From assembly GCA_963839475.1 (NCBI GenBank), contig CAWIVH010000015.1, positions 434,001 to 498,000 on the forward strand: a stretch of DNA of 64,000 bases, written 5' to 3'. The stretch is from CAWIVH01 sp963839475 (GTDB lineage: Bacteria; Acidobacteriota; UBA6911). Positions 37,285 to 46,466 of this stretch are shown here, one piece after another. The stretch's first letter is position 1, and each line of letters starts with the position of its first letter. The translations under genes and the position numbers were made by a program. Below the pieces are notes generated by a model that ran no database searches, was not told the origin of the DNA, and worked only from the letters and a program-made list of their open reading frames with translations.

Positions 37285-38314
37285 TCAAGTTTCGAACTGG
37301 CGGGACCAGGAGGCGGAAAAAGGGTAGGTGATGATCGAGCGAAAGATCATCCGATAGACCTCGGCTTGAGGCATCATGATCCTCAAGCTGTCGTCGAGGA
37401 CATTGCCTGCTGCCAGGTGTTGGATGGTCCGCATTCCGATCAGGATGGGCCAGGCGCAGGCCAGACGCACCCGCACATGGCTTTTCGGGATGCAGTTCGT
37501 GTAGCGCCAGCCGGCGGCGAGATGGCCGCGCGCCTGCTGCAGCAACCGTTGATAGATTCCGCGAAACTGGCCCATGGCGCCGGCTTCGAGCAGGTCACGG
37601 GGCGCCAGTCCCTGTTCCATCAGCAGGGATGCCGGTATGTAGCATCTTCCCAGACGCAAATCCCTCGAAATATCGCGCAGAATGTTGACGAGCTGCAGAC
37701 CCTTACCAAAGCGAATCCCGTCGGAGAGCATTTGGCTGCCGTCGATAGCTGCTTGCGAAAACAAATGGACCTGGCACATTTGGGTCCAGAATTCACCCAC
37801 GCATCCCGCCACACTGTAGGTGTAGTCGTCCAGTTCAGACTCATTTTCAAGAGCGATGATTTCGGTTGCAGGCGCATTCCCGAACCGGAGCAGGTCTTTC
37901 TCCTGCCCGCGGGTGATTGTGTCGAGCACCTTACCGACCATAGCTCGATCTTCAGCCGATAAACCGCGAAGCGCGCACAGAACTTCATCGATGCTTTCCA
38001 GCAGCATGCGTTCGCCGGAGGAACCCTGACCTGCCGGCTACTTCCTGGGCTGCCGAGAGCTCGCCAAAATCCAGGGCTTCGCATTGAATGCTGGTAGCCG
38101 AGGCAGCGATCGCATTCTTGAGGTCCCTCAAAGCCTCCAGCCGGCGGTCGACGGGAACCAGGCTAGTGTCGGCGATGGTGTCGGTGGCACGGGCCAGGAG
38201 GTAGGCCAGGCCGATCTGCGGACGGATCGCGTCCGGCAGAATCCGCAAGGTGAGATAGAAGGAGCGGGAGACCTGTTTCAGGAGTTTTGTGAATTGCCGG
38301 CTTGTATGGGACAT
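37285..38314 (-). pseudogene. Squalene/phytoene synthase family gene, interrupted by one frameshift
   Basis: The 5' part (from ATG 38314) encodes VSRSFYLTLRILPDAIRPQI and the first diphosphate/Mg motif DTIAD, then leaves frame after FGELSAAQEVAG. The other frame continues with QGSSGERMLLESIDEVL, the second motif DISRD in LVNILRDISRDLRLGRCYIP, and runs to 37285. The junction lies near 38030 and a single-base indel would restore about 340 residues. The family condenses two prenyl diphosphates head-to-head (squalene, presqualene diphosphate or phytoene). With HpnH also present, hopanoid squalene supply is the likely role. Both metal motifs are intact, so a recent mutation or a sequencing error is more likely than old decay. 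Confidence 0.8.
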
Positions 38315-38360
38315 CGCCCTGCATTGAAGCACAAGTGCGGGCAGGATGGGAAGTACCCAT

Positions 38361-38403
38361 CAACAAAACGGCCCGGGAAGCAGAGGCTGCTCCCCGGGCC
38401 GTT
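38361..38403 (-). terminator. Rho-independent terminator after the decaheme cytochrome gene
   Basis: On the minus strand a long GC-rich stem of about 16 bp (ACGGCCCGGGGAGCAG pairing with CTGCTTCCCGGGCCGT, one G-T pair, loop CCT) is followed by TTTTGTTG. It lies 20 bp beyond the cytochrome stop and separates it from the synthase gene. Confidence 0.9.
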
Positions 38404-38422
38404 GAAATTCAGAGGCTGATAC

Positions 38423-40450
38423 TTACCTCGCGTGTGCCTTTCCTACGGCAACATCCGATCCTTCCGCATGGCAAACCGCGCAGGATTCGCCGAAGGGAGC
38501 AGTGTTAGTGTAGGCGTGGATGATGGCCTCATCCGAATCGTGGCAGCCCAGGCAGGCGGCCGCGTTCGGGAGGACCGGGGTCCAAGGCATCGCCGGCCAT
38601 GTCACCGGGGTTGCGGTGGAGGGCACCGGCACGACCCAGGTGTTCGTGGCATGGCACTGCAGGCAGTCGCGGCGGTCGCCGGGGTAGCCGATATCGTTAA
38701 AGGACGTGGTGCCGATATAATAGGGCTTGGTGAGTTCTGCGCCGGTGTGAATCCTGTGGATCATCACCTGCTGGCTGATGCTCTGCCTCGGAGTGTCGGC
38801 AGTAGGACCCGAAGCCGTCATCGTTGGATTGTGGCAGATGCCGCAGACCTGGGCGTTGTTCCGGTTGCCGCCATGGAACCAGAGCTTGTCATGGCACTTG
38901 TCGCATTTGGCGTCGTCTACGATGGTCCGGCGTGGAGTTAAAGTCGCGCCGGGCAGGGCGTAGAACTTCAGCACGTTGTCCATGACGTCGCGCTGGGCGA
39001 CTTCCTTGACGGTCCCTTTGTTTAGAGTCCCGTTGAAATAGCCTTCAACTTCAAGCGCCACTGATCCTTTGGCATCAGCCGGAATGATCTGCGTCGTGAA
39101 GTTGTAGGTCGCCACTCCCGCGGAGTCCACGGTCGCCGCAGCCACGTTCGCGGTTTCAGACATGTACCAGCGGTAGTCACCAGTCGGTCCGGCGAAGCGG
39201 AGGGTGAGGCGGTTCAGTTCGACCGGCTTAATAACGGTTCCGAAGCGGTCCGTGAGCTTGAACTTCACGATGGGTTTCAGGCCGGGGCCAAGGTTCGTAA
39301 CCGAAACAACCTCAGCCTTGGGGTTGCGCAGCTGGAGCGACTTATAGGGAACCGTGTGCGCACCCTTGACGGTCGCATCATATTCCCAGTCGCTCTGCTC
39401 CCAGTGGCAGATCGCGCAATAACGGTCGTCCTTCTGCGGTCCGCCCGGATGGTTCAACCCGGTCGTGAAATTCACATCGTCGTGGCAGGAGCCGCAATTC
39501 CACGCAGTCGGGTGGGAGAACCACTGGTTCACCTGGGCCGAGTCCTTGTGGCAATGCGTGCAGTTCCGGATGTCCATGGGAAGGACGATTTCCGAATAGT
39601 TGTGCACACTCTGGGAGTTGCCGATGATGATGTAGGGCTTGCCGGCCTTCACGCTCGGAAGGTTGGCGCCCATGTGGATCTTGTGAGTCATGTCGATCAT
39701 ATCCACCGTTCTGCCGGTGTCAGGATCAACGGACTGCGGCTGATGGCAGAGGATGCAGATTTCCATTTCGCGCCGTCCGGTTTCCCCGTGGAGCGCCAGG
39801 GGATCGTGGCACTGGTTGCAGGACGCGGTTTTCACGACTTCGCGAATCTTGGTCACCGGGCTGCCATTGGGCACGAAATTCTTGACGACATTTGCGACAT
39901 AAAAACTCTGTCCATACTCCCTCAAGTCACGGGTTGCATAGACACCGATCGTATGAGTCACGGTCGTGTCGTAGTCAGCCGGCAGCACCGTGGCAAATCT
40001 GTAGGTGTAGACGCCGTTGCCCAGGGGCGTGTAAGTTCCGCCCGAATCCGTGCCCGCCTGTTTGGCCGAAACCCCGGTAATAGGGCTCGTCTGCGTGCGA
40101 GTGCAATAGTCGGTGTACTGCTCGGCATTCTTCGGGATGAAGGCCAGGATCCAGCTGGAGTTTACCCTTCCCGGCGTAACGACGCCGTCGCGGTCCAGCG
40201 GATTGCCGACATTGTCGGTGATTTTGTAGGTGACAACCATCCTGCGGTCGGCAGGAATGGTCCAACTCTGAATTTCGAGCTTCAATCCCGGCATGGTCCA
40301 AAGTGCATCCTCGGCGGAGACGTAGAAAAGCTTGTCCAGCGCCGTCAGCACAATGTCGCCATCCTCATAAGCAGCAATTGCGAAAGCTGAAATCAAAAGA
40401 AATCCAACAAGTAGAAACGCTTTCCTCAGCGTTTTTGGTGCCATGCGCAT
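38423..40450 (-). CDS. OmcA/MtrC-type decaheme c-type cytochrome
   Basis: The 675-residue protein has a signal peptide (FLLVGFLLISAFAIA) and exactly ten CxxCH motifs in two groups of five. The first group is CNQCH, CILCH, CTHCH, CGSCH and CAICH; the second is CDKCH, CGICH, CLQCH, CLGCH and CAVCH. Beta-rich segments lie before and between the groups, the plan of the OmcA/MtrC family. Relatives move electrons to extracellular minerals or electrodes. There is no cysteine after the signal peptide, so a surface lipoprotein anchor as in Shewanella MtrC is not evident; it may be periplasmic or held by a partner. No MtrA/MtrB-like porin-cytochrome genes are adjacent. GGAGG stands 5 nt before ATG 40450. 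Confidence 0.95.
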   Translation of the reverse strand: MRMAPKTLRKAFLLVGFLLISAFAIAAYEDGDIVLTALDKLFYVSAEDALWTMPGLKLEIQSWTIPADRRMVVTYKITDNVGNPLDRDGVVTPGRVNSSWILAFIPKNAEQYTDYCTRTQTSPITGVSAKQAGTDSGGTYTPLGNGVYTYRFATVLPADYDTTVTHTIGVYATRDLREYGQSFYVANVVKNFVPNGSPVTKIREVVKTASCNQCHDPLALHGETGRREMEICILCHQPQSVDPDTGRTVDMIDMTHKIHMGANLPSVKAGKPYIIIGNSQSVHNYSEIVLPMDIRNCTHCHKDSAQVNQWFSHPTAWNCGSCHDDVNFTTGLNHPGGPQKDDRYCAICHWEQSDWEYDATVKGAHTVPYKSLQLRNPKAEVVSVTNLGPGLKPIVKFKLTDRFGTVIKPVELNRLTLRFAGPTGDYRWYMSETANVAAATVDSAGVATYNFTTQIIPADAKGSVALEVEGYFNGTLNKGTVKEVAQRDVMDNVLKFYALPGATLTPRRTIVDDAKCDKCHDKLWFHGGNRNNAQVCGICHNPTMTASGPTADTPRQSISQQVMIHRIHTGAELTKPYYIGTTSFNDIGYPGDRRDCLQCHATNTWVVPVPSTATPVTWPAMPWTPVLPNAAACLGCHDSDEAIIHAYTNTAPFGESCAVCHAEGSDVAVGKAHAR

Positions 40451-40759
40451 AAGTGCCTCCAGATAAATTCAGCGGGGCCTGGGAAATTCGATACTGAGCC
40501 CCAATTTGGCGAGCAATTCTCGCACCTTCCATATCCAATAAGCAACAAAAAGATGCAAATTTCATCACTTCTATATGTTGCAGACTTCAACAGCCGGAAT
40601 TCGATTACAAATACAACAGAAATATCGGGTTATTTCCACCACTGTGCGCTCTATCCCCACATTTACCGGCCTATCAACTATTTCCAGCTTGGAGTGGCAG
40701 GTCAAAACTCAGCACCGCGGTTGACAAACGACGGGGCGGGGCAGAACATTCTGCGCCAT
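40451..40759. other. Divergent intergenic region between cytochrome and tex genes
   Basis: This 309 bp stretch separates two divergent starts. The tex frame is open through most of it, but the translated sequence has no family similarity and is AT-rich, so it is treated as promoter and leader DNA. No RNA gene is seen. Confidence 0.5.
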
Positions 40760-43030
40760 ATGGATATAGCCCGACTTTTAGCGCAAGAATTATCTCTCCA
40801 GTCGAAACAGATTGAAAACGCGCTCGCCCTCTTCGCCGAAGGCGGCACGGTGCCTTTCATTGCACGCTACCGCAAGGAACGCACGGGCGAAATGAACGAA
40901 ATCCAGCTGCGTGCTCTGCTCGAGCGCTTCCAATACCTTTCGGAGCTCGAGGAGCGGAAAAAGACGATCCTCCAGTCCATTGCCGAGCAGGGAAAACTCA
41001 CCGAGGAGCTCAGGAGCCGCATTGAATCGGCGCTGCTGAAAGCCGAGCTCGAAGATCTCTACCTGCCTTTCAAACCGAAAAAGCGCACGCGTGCCACGGT
41101 GGCGCGGGAGAAGGGGCTGGAAGGACTGGCGGTTTACATCCGCGGGCTCAATGTCCCCGGCGCTTCGGAATCCGATCTGCTCGCGGAAGCGGCGCGCTAC
41201 ATTTCCGAAGAGAAGGGGGTTGCTTCTGCAGAGGAGGCGCTGCGGGGGGCATCCGACATTCTAGCCGAGGAAATATCCGAGAAGGCCGAACTTCGCAGCC
41301 ACCTGCGCAGCTATTTTTTCAGCGAGGGGCTATTTGTTTCTCATATCAAAGAGGAGTATCCCGCGGGATCCACCAAGTATGAAATGTACCGGGATTTCAA
41401 GGTGAAAGTCCGGGAAATCGCTCCGCATAACATGCTGGCGCTCCGCCGCGGCGAAGCGGAAGGGGTGCTGGTCTTCACCATCGACTTCGACCCGAATGTG
41501 GTGTCGACTTACCTTGAATCCCGGGAGATTCATTCGGCCTCCTCAAGCGTCCGTGGTTTCTATCGTGTCATGTTGAGCGACGCTTTTGAGCGGCTCATGA
41601 AAACAACCCTCATTGGGGAAGTTCGCCTGGAGAAAAAGAACCAGGCGGATGTTGAATCAGTTAAGACCTTCGAGTCCAACCTGAGGAACCTCCTTTTGAC
41701 CAGCCCGGCGGGGATGAAACCCACGCTGGGGATCGATCCGGGTTTCCGCACGGGATGCAAGGTGGCGGCCATCGATGGCACCGGGAAATTACTGGAATAT
41801 GCGACTATCCATCCCCACAAGTCGGATGTGGAAAGGGGGCAGGCGGCGCAGATCCTGGTCAGGCTGGTGGAAAAGCACAAAGTGGAACTTATCGCGATCG
41901 GCAACGGCACGGCTGGGCGCGAGACCGAAGAATTTGTAGCCGAGGCTCTCGCAGCGATGACAAAAAAGCCATTGAAGGTCATGGTCAGCGAGGCCGGAGC
42001 ATCGGTTTATTCAGCCAGCGAAGCTGCGATCGAAGAGTTTCCCGATCTCGACCTTACGGTTCGGGGAGCTGTAAGCATTGCCCGGAGGTTGCAGGATCCG
42101 CTGGCGGAACTGGTCAAGATCGATCCCAAGTCCATTGGGGTCGGCCAGTATCAACATGATGTCGACCAGAAGCTGCTCAAACAGAAACTCGAGGAAAGCG
42201 TGGAAAGCTGCGTCAACTTCGTTGGCGTGGACCTCAACCTGGCTTCCAAGGAATTGCTGAGTTTTGTTTCCGGGATCTCGGGATCGGTGGCCAAAAATGT
42301 GGTTGCCTTCCGCAATGAGAACGGACCGTACCGCAATCGCCGCCAGCTGCTTAAAGTTTCCAAATTCGGCCCGAAGACATTCGAGCAGTCCGCTGGATTT
42401 CTCCGGATCAGAGACGGCGATAATCCGCTGGATAATACGGCCGTTCACCCCGAGAGCTACGGGGTTGTCGAGAAGATTGCAGGGGACCTGGATCTTCCAC
42501 TGCATCAAATCACCCGCGCGGCGGAGCGGCTGAAGGGGATTGATCTGAAGCGCTATGTAACCGAAACCGTGGGCGAGCCGACTCTTCGCGACATCCTGGC
42601 TGAACTCGAGAAGCCGGGCCGTGATCCGAGGGAGGAGTTTCGCTACGCCACCTTCAAAGAAGGGGTGAAGGAGATCAAAGACCTGACAGCGGGTATGGTG
42701 CTGGAAGGCGTGGTGACGAACGTCGCCAATTTCGGGGCCTTTGTCGACATCGGAGTGCATCAGGACGGGCTGGTGCATATCTCGCAGCTTGCCGACCGCT
42801 TCGTGGATGATCCCAAGAAAGTAGTCAAGGTTGGACAGATCGTCAAGGTCCGGGTGCTTGAAGTCCAGGAGGCGCTCAAACGGATTTCGCTGTCCATGAA
42901 ATCAGCCACTCCTGCGGTCAAGACTTCGCCGGCAAAGCCGTCGGGGCCTGCGAAACCAGCTGCACCGCCGAAGCCCAAGCCTTCGAGCATTTCCGACCTT
43001 CAGGCGAAATTCAACTCGCGCCTTAAATAG
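40760..43030 (+). CDS. tex: Tex-family RNA-binding transcription accessory protein
   Basis: The 756-residue product has the Tex plan: an N-terminal helical domain (TVPFIARYRKERTGEMNEIQL), a YqgF/RuvC-like domain (LGIDPGFRTGCKVAAID), helix-hairpin-helix segments (SGSVAKNVVAFRNENGPYRNR) and a C-terminal S1 RNA-binding domain (GMVLEGVVTNVANFGAFVDIGVHQDGLVHISQL). A Lys/Ala/Pro-rich tail follows. Tex/Spt6-like proteins contact RNA polymerase and nucleic acids and influence expression and stress tolerance. ATG 40760 gives the normal Tex N-terminus; upstream in-frame codons are not conserved. A palindromic repeat follows the stop. Confidence 0.95.
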   Translation: MDIARLLAQELSLQSKQIENALALFAEGGTVPFIARYRKERTGEMNEIQLRALLERFQYLSELEERKKTILQSIAEQGKLTEELRSRIESALLKAELEDLYLPFKPKKRTRATVAREKGLEGLAVYIRGLNVPGASESDLLAEAARYISEEKGVASAEEALRGASDILAEEISEKAELRSHLRSYFFSEGLFVSHIKEEYPAGSTKYEMYRDFKVKVREIAPHNMLALRRGEAEGVLVFTIDFDPNVVSTYLESREIHSASSSVRGFYRVMLSDAFERLMKTTLIGEVRLEKKNQADVESVKTFESNLRNLLLTSPAGMKPTLGIDPGFRTGCKVAAIDGTGKLLEYATIHPHKSDVERGQAAQILVRLVEKHKVELIAIGNGTAGRETEEFVAEALAAMTKKPLKVMVSEAGASVYSASEAAIEEFPDLDLTVRGAVSIARRLQDPLAELVKIDPKSIGVGQYQHDVDQKLLKQKLEESVESCVNFVGVDLNLASKELLSFVSGISGSVAKNVVAFRNENGPYRNRRQLLKVSKFGPKTFEQSAGFLRIRDGDNPLDNTAVHPESYGVVEKIAGDLDLPLHQITRAAERLKGIDLKRYVTETVGEPTLRDILAELEKPGRDPREEFRYATFKEGVKEIKDLTAGMVLEGVVTNVANFGAFVDIGVHQDGLVHISQLADRFVDDPKKVVKVGQIVKVRVLEVQEALKRISLSMKSATPAVKTSPAKPSGPAKPAAPPKPKPSSISDLQAKFNSRLK

Positions 43031-43045
43031 GCTGGAATGGGTATT

Positions 43046-43163
43046 TAACCGCCAAGGCTCCAAGATCGCAAAGATCTATAGGCGGGTTCCCTCGCCCAGG
43101 GGCTGCCGAAGGCCGCCGGGCTTGTCTCATGCTCGACTTCGAGGTCTTCGAGGCGTGGCGGTT
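43046..43163. repeat. Palindromic element before hpnH, related to the one after uvrA
   Basis: AACCGCCAAGGCTCCAAGAT begins at 43047 and TGGCGGTT closes the element at 43156-43163. The inner AAGATCGCAAAGATCT matches the inner hairpin of the 36343 element except for one position. The shared order of words indicates one dispersed repeat family. Confidence 0.6.
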
Positions 43164-43259
43164 GGACAGAAGGGGCAGCCTTTTTTTAATGGCGTTCTCT
43201 GGGCCTCACAGCCGGCATTTGGTACACTATGCGGCACCGGAAAGGACCGAAATGACGAT

Positions 43260-44375
43260 ATGGGTGTCCCGATATCGCAGATGTGGACGGTAGGAACCTA
43301 CGTTTTGCGCCAGAGATGGGCAGGGAAGAAGCGCTATCCTCTGGTGCTCATGCTGGAACCGTTGTTCCGCTGCAACCTGGCATGCGCCGGCTGCGGAAAG
43401 ATCCAGTATCCCGCTCATATCCTGAAACGGAACCTCAGCCCGGAGGAATGTTTTAAGGCGGTGGAAGAATGCGGGGCGCCGATGGTGAGCATTCCCGGTG
43501 GCGAGCCTCTGCTTCATCCGCAAATCGCTGAAATCGTCGCAGGGCTCGTCGAGCGCGGCAAATATATCTATCTCTGCACCAACGCTCTCCTGCTCCGGGA
43601 AAAGATCGACCTGTTCAAGCCCAGCAAGTACCTGACCTTCAGCGTCCACATGGACGGCCAGAGGGAGCACCACGATTTCTCGGTCTGCCGCGAAGGCGGA
43701 TATGACCTTGCGGTCGAGGGTATCAGGGAGGCCGTAAAGCGGGGATATCGCGTCACGACCAACACGACTCTTTTCGACGGGGCTGATCCCAGGAGCGTGC
43801 GCGCGTTTTTCGATGAAATGATGGATCTGGGTGTTGAGGGGATGATGCTATCTCCCGGTTATAGCTACGACAAGGCCCCGGATCAGTCGCATTTTATGGG
43901 CAAAGAAAAAACCCGCAAGCTTTTTTCCCTGATCCTGAGCAATCGCCGGAAGAGGTGGTATTTCAATCAAAGCCCGCTTTTCCTCGAATACCTTATGGGA
44001 TTGAGGGAATACGCCTGCACTCCCTGGGGCATGCCGACCTACAACCTTTTCGGATGGCAGAAACCCTGCTACTTGATTCAGGACGGCTACGCCGACTCCT
44101 TCGCCGAGCTCCTGCACAAAACCGACTGGAAAAATTACGGGACCGGTTCCGGGAATCCGAGATGCGCAAACTGCATGATGCACAGCGGCTACGAGGCTAC
44201 CGCCGTGAACGACACCTTCGGATCGTTGAAAGGTTTATGGGATACGGTCCGGGCCACCTTTTCGGGCGCCTATCCCAGCGCTGCGGCGCGTGACGCTCTC
44301 GGTCCCGAGCCGGCAGCCGATCCGTCCCTTGTTCAGCTGAGTCTCGACACGGTTTCAGGCAAGCGCTCCGCATGA
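43260..44375 (+). CDS. hpnH: Hopanoid biosynthesis radical SAM protein HpnH (adenosyl-hopene transferase)
   Basis: The 371-residue protein has the radical SAM cluster motif CNLACAGC and the HpnH-specific stretches YPLVLMLEPLFRCNL, VSIPGGEPLLHPQI, TFSVHMDGQREHHDF and the C-terminal CYLIQDGY and CANCMMHSGYE. HpnH joins an adenosyl radical to diploptene, the first step of bacteriohopanepolyol side-chain synthesis. ATG 43260 begins the family's MGVPISQMW N-terminus; upstream codons lie in the repeat element. Its stop overlaps the next start (ATGA), so the two are translationally coupled. Function is assigned with confidence from length and motifs. Confidence 0.95.
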   Translation: MGVPISQMWTVGTYVLRQRWAGKKRYPLVLMLEPLFRCNLACAGCGKIQYPAHILKRNLSPEECFKAVEECGAPMVSIPGGEPLLHPQIAEIVAGLVERGKYIYLCTNALLLREKIDLFKPSKYLTFSVHMDGQREHHDFSVCREGGYDLAVEGIREAVKRGYRVTTNTTLFDGADPRSVRAFFDEMMDLGVEGMMLSPGYSYDKAPDQSHFMGKEKTRKLFSLILSNRRKRWYFNQSPLFLEYLMGLREYACTPWGMPTYNLFGWQKPCYLIQDGYADSFAELLHKTDWKNYGTGSGNPRCANCMMHSGYEATAVNDTFGSLKGLWDTVRATFSGAYPSAAARDALGPEPAADPSLVQLSLDTVSGKRSA

Positions 44376-44764
44376 CGGAAAACAGCAGCCATTCTTCAGG
44401 CAAGGAAAGACTGCAGGGGTGGATACCACTGCTCGCAGATGACGCGGAGGTGCGCGACGCCCTGGAGAAGGCCTTCGATTACCGTGGGGATGTTACCCTG
44501 ACCCTGAAAGACGGTGCCACGATCGAAGGTTACATTTTCGATCGACGTTCGCGAGGCGCAGCCCTGGATGATTGCATAGTGAGGTTACTTCCCAAGGACC
44601 GTGAGGATAGGATCAGCGTGCGCTATTCGGATATCGCCCGGATTGAGTTCTCCGGACGCGACACCGCCGAAGGAAAAAGTTTCGAAGCCTGGGTCCGCAA
44701 ATACAAAGAGAAGAAGGCCGGCGGCGAGAAAAACATCTCCCTATCCCCGGAATCCCTCGACTGA
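44372..44764 (+). CDS. Small protein coupled to hpnH, Sm-like beta fold suspected
   Basis: This 130-residue protein has an acidic N-terminal helix region and a predicted beta core (DYRGDVTLTLKDGATIEGYIFDRR ... RISVRYSDIARIEFSG). It ends with a Lys-rich tail. The pattern of short strands with TLKDGxxxEGYI recalls LSm-type folds, but I do not recognise the family. Its ATG overlaps the hpnH stop (ATGA), pointing to co-translation and a possible accessory role in hopanoid synthesis or a membrane-linked function. Confidence 0.75.
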   Translation: MTENSSHSSGKERLQGWIPLLADDAEVRDALEKAFDYRGDVTLTLKDGATIEGYIFDRRSRGAALDDCIVRLLPKDREDRISVRYSDIARIEFSGRDTAEGKSFEAWVRKYKEKKAGGEKNISLSPESLD

Positions 44765-44884
44765 TCCTTTTCGTTCCATTGCTTCTCCAACCGGCTTTTG
44801 GAGTAAACTCCAGCACCCGGGGTGGATGATAACCTCCCGATTTCTGCTTTGGTCATCCACGGGCTGGTCATGTAACATGATCCG

Positions 44885-46423
44885 GTGACCATACATACTC
44901 AGAACAAACCAGCCATTGCCGCAAGCCGGGCGTTCTTGGCCCTTCAGGAATTGATCCAGGGCGGACGCCCGCTTATCTATATATGTTCGCCGGAAGAATC
45001 GCGGATGAAGCAACTTCTGGAAGATGCGGCTGCCAGGTTGCTGCCGGCGCGCTCCCCCGTCCTCGTCTGGGCCTCCACTACGGGGCTCATGCACTCCAAC
45101 GGTTCTTCAGCATCCGCCACCTCACTCGATGAGCACGGCGTGCTGGACTACATTGCGGCCCATGACGGAGCGGCGCTATTTCAGCTCAAGGACTTCCACG
45201 TCGGCATGCGGGAAAGCGCTCTGATCCGGCGGCGGCTGCGGGATCTTTACAGTCAATGCCTGGATACCGGCAAGTTTATCATTATTACGTCGCCCCTAAG
45301 GGAAATCCCCGAGGAACTCAGCCGGCAAATCGCGATCATGGACCTCCTCGCGCCAGACCTGGACGAACTGTTGGAGTTCGCACGGCATGAAGCAACGCGA
45401 CTGGCGGCGCACGGCGCACAGGTCGACTCCAGGGAGGAATCGTTATACGCGGTGGCCAGGGCGCTGCAGGGGTTGACGCTCGACGAAGCCGGACATGCCC
45501 TGCGACGGGCCATCGCGGTTGCCGGCAGGCTGGACCACACGACGCTGGTTCACCTGCTGGAAGAGAAAAAACTCATCGTCAACAAATCCGGCCTGATTCA
45601 ATACGTTGCTGACGGAACCAAGCTTGATCACGTCGGCGGGCTGGAGTACCTGAAGACCTGGCTCCTGGAAAGGCGGAAGCTTTTCCTCGCACGCGACAGC
45701 CTCTCCCACGAAATCGTTCCCAAAGGGCTGCTTGTGATGGGGGTGTCGGGCTGCGGCAAGAGCTTGTCTGTAAAGGCGGTCGCATCCTGCTTCGAGCTGC
45801 CGCTCTACCGGATCGACATGATCGAGGTTTTTTCCGGACGGCACGGCAACCCGGACGCCGCATTCGTGCAGGCCTGCCGTGTGGTGGAATCGGTCGCGCC
45901 GGCGGTCGTCTGGTTCGATGAAATCGAAATGGGCCTGACCGGCCAGGTCGGCGAATCCGGCAACAACCTGGGCAGGATTTTCGCTTTTTTCCTGACCTGG
46001 ATGCAGGAAAAAGCGCGCGGCCTCTTCGTAGCCGCCACGGCCAACCGCATCGATCTTCTTCCCGCCGAAATGATCCGCAAAGGGCGGTTCGACGAGGTGT
46101 TTTTCATCGATCTGCCCACAGAAGAAGAACGCACCGAAATCTTCCGGATCCACCTGGAGAAACGCGGACTCGAGCCTGGACCGCTTCAACTGCATCGCTT
46201 AAAGCGCATCAGCCTGGGCTGGACCGGGGCTGAGATTGAACAGTGCGTGGTTTCAGCCATTACCTCGGCAAGGATCCATGCGAAAGACTTGACTTTTGAC
46301 GACCTGCACCTTGCGGCACAGAACATAATCCCACTCTCCAAGAGCATGCGCGAGCAGTGCGACCACATCCGGTCGTGGGCCTATGAACGCGCGCTCCGGG
46401 CATCACCACGGGAGTCCAAATAA
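44885..46423 (+). CDS. AAA ATPase of the Ycf46-like type
   Basis: Residues 1-240 form an N-terminal domain with a degenerate P-loop-like fold (RPLIYICSPEESRMK). Residues 245-500 form an AAA module with Walker A GVSGCGKS, Walker B VVWFDEIE, sensor 1 AATANRIDLL, arginine-finger region RKGRFDEVFFIDLP and a C-terminal lid. This is the layout of Ycf46-like ATPases found in cyanobacteria and many other bacteria; their substrate is poorly known. The GTG start at 44885 follows a weak ribosome-binding region. It lies 120 bp after the hpnH-coupled gene and may share its transcript. Confidence 0.85.
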   Translation: MTIHTQNKPAIAASRAFLALQELIQGGRPLIYICSPEESRMKQLLEDAAARLLPARSPVLVWASTTGLMHSNGSSASATSLDEHGVLDYIAAHDGAALFQLKDFHVGMRESALIRRRLRDLYSQCLDTGKFIIITSPLREIPEELSRQIAIMDLLAPDLDELLEFARHEATRLAAHGAQVDSREESLYAVARALQGLTLDEAGHALRRAIAVAGRLDHTTLVHLLEEKKLIVNKSGLIQYVADGTKLDHVGGLEYLKTWLLERRKLFLARDSLSHEIVPKGLLVMGVSGCGKSLSVKAVASCFELPLYRIDMIEVFSGRHGNPDAAFVQACRVVESVAPAVVWFDEIEMGLTGQVGESGNNLGRIFAFFLTWMQEKARGLFVAATANRIDLLPAEMIRKGRFDEVFFIDLPTEEERTEIFRIHLEKRGLEPGPLQLHRLKRISLGWTGAEIEQCVVSAITSARIHAKDLTFDDLHLAAQNIIPLSKSMREQCDHIRSWAYERALRASPRESK

Positions 46424-46466
46424 AGCCGGGCAGGCGAGCCCGGGATCGGGCTGAAGGAGGGTCCTC

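Noticed and set aside
40553..40759. N-terminal extension of Tex
   Set aside because: The extra 69 residues are not Tex-like and lie in AT-rich promoter DNA; the family N-terminus begins at ATG 40760.
43122..43259. N-terminal extension of HpnH
   Set aside because: These codons are inside the palindromic repeat element, and the normal HpnH N-terminus starts at 43260.
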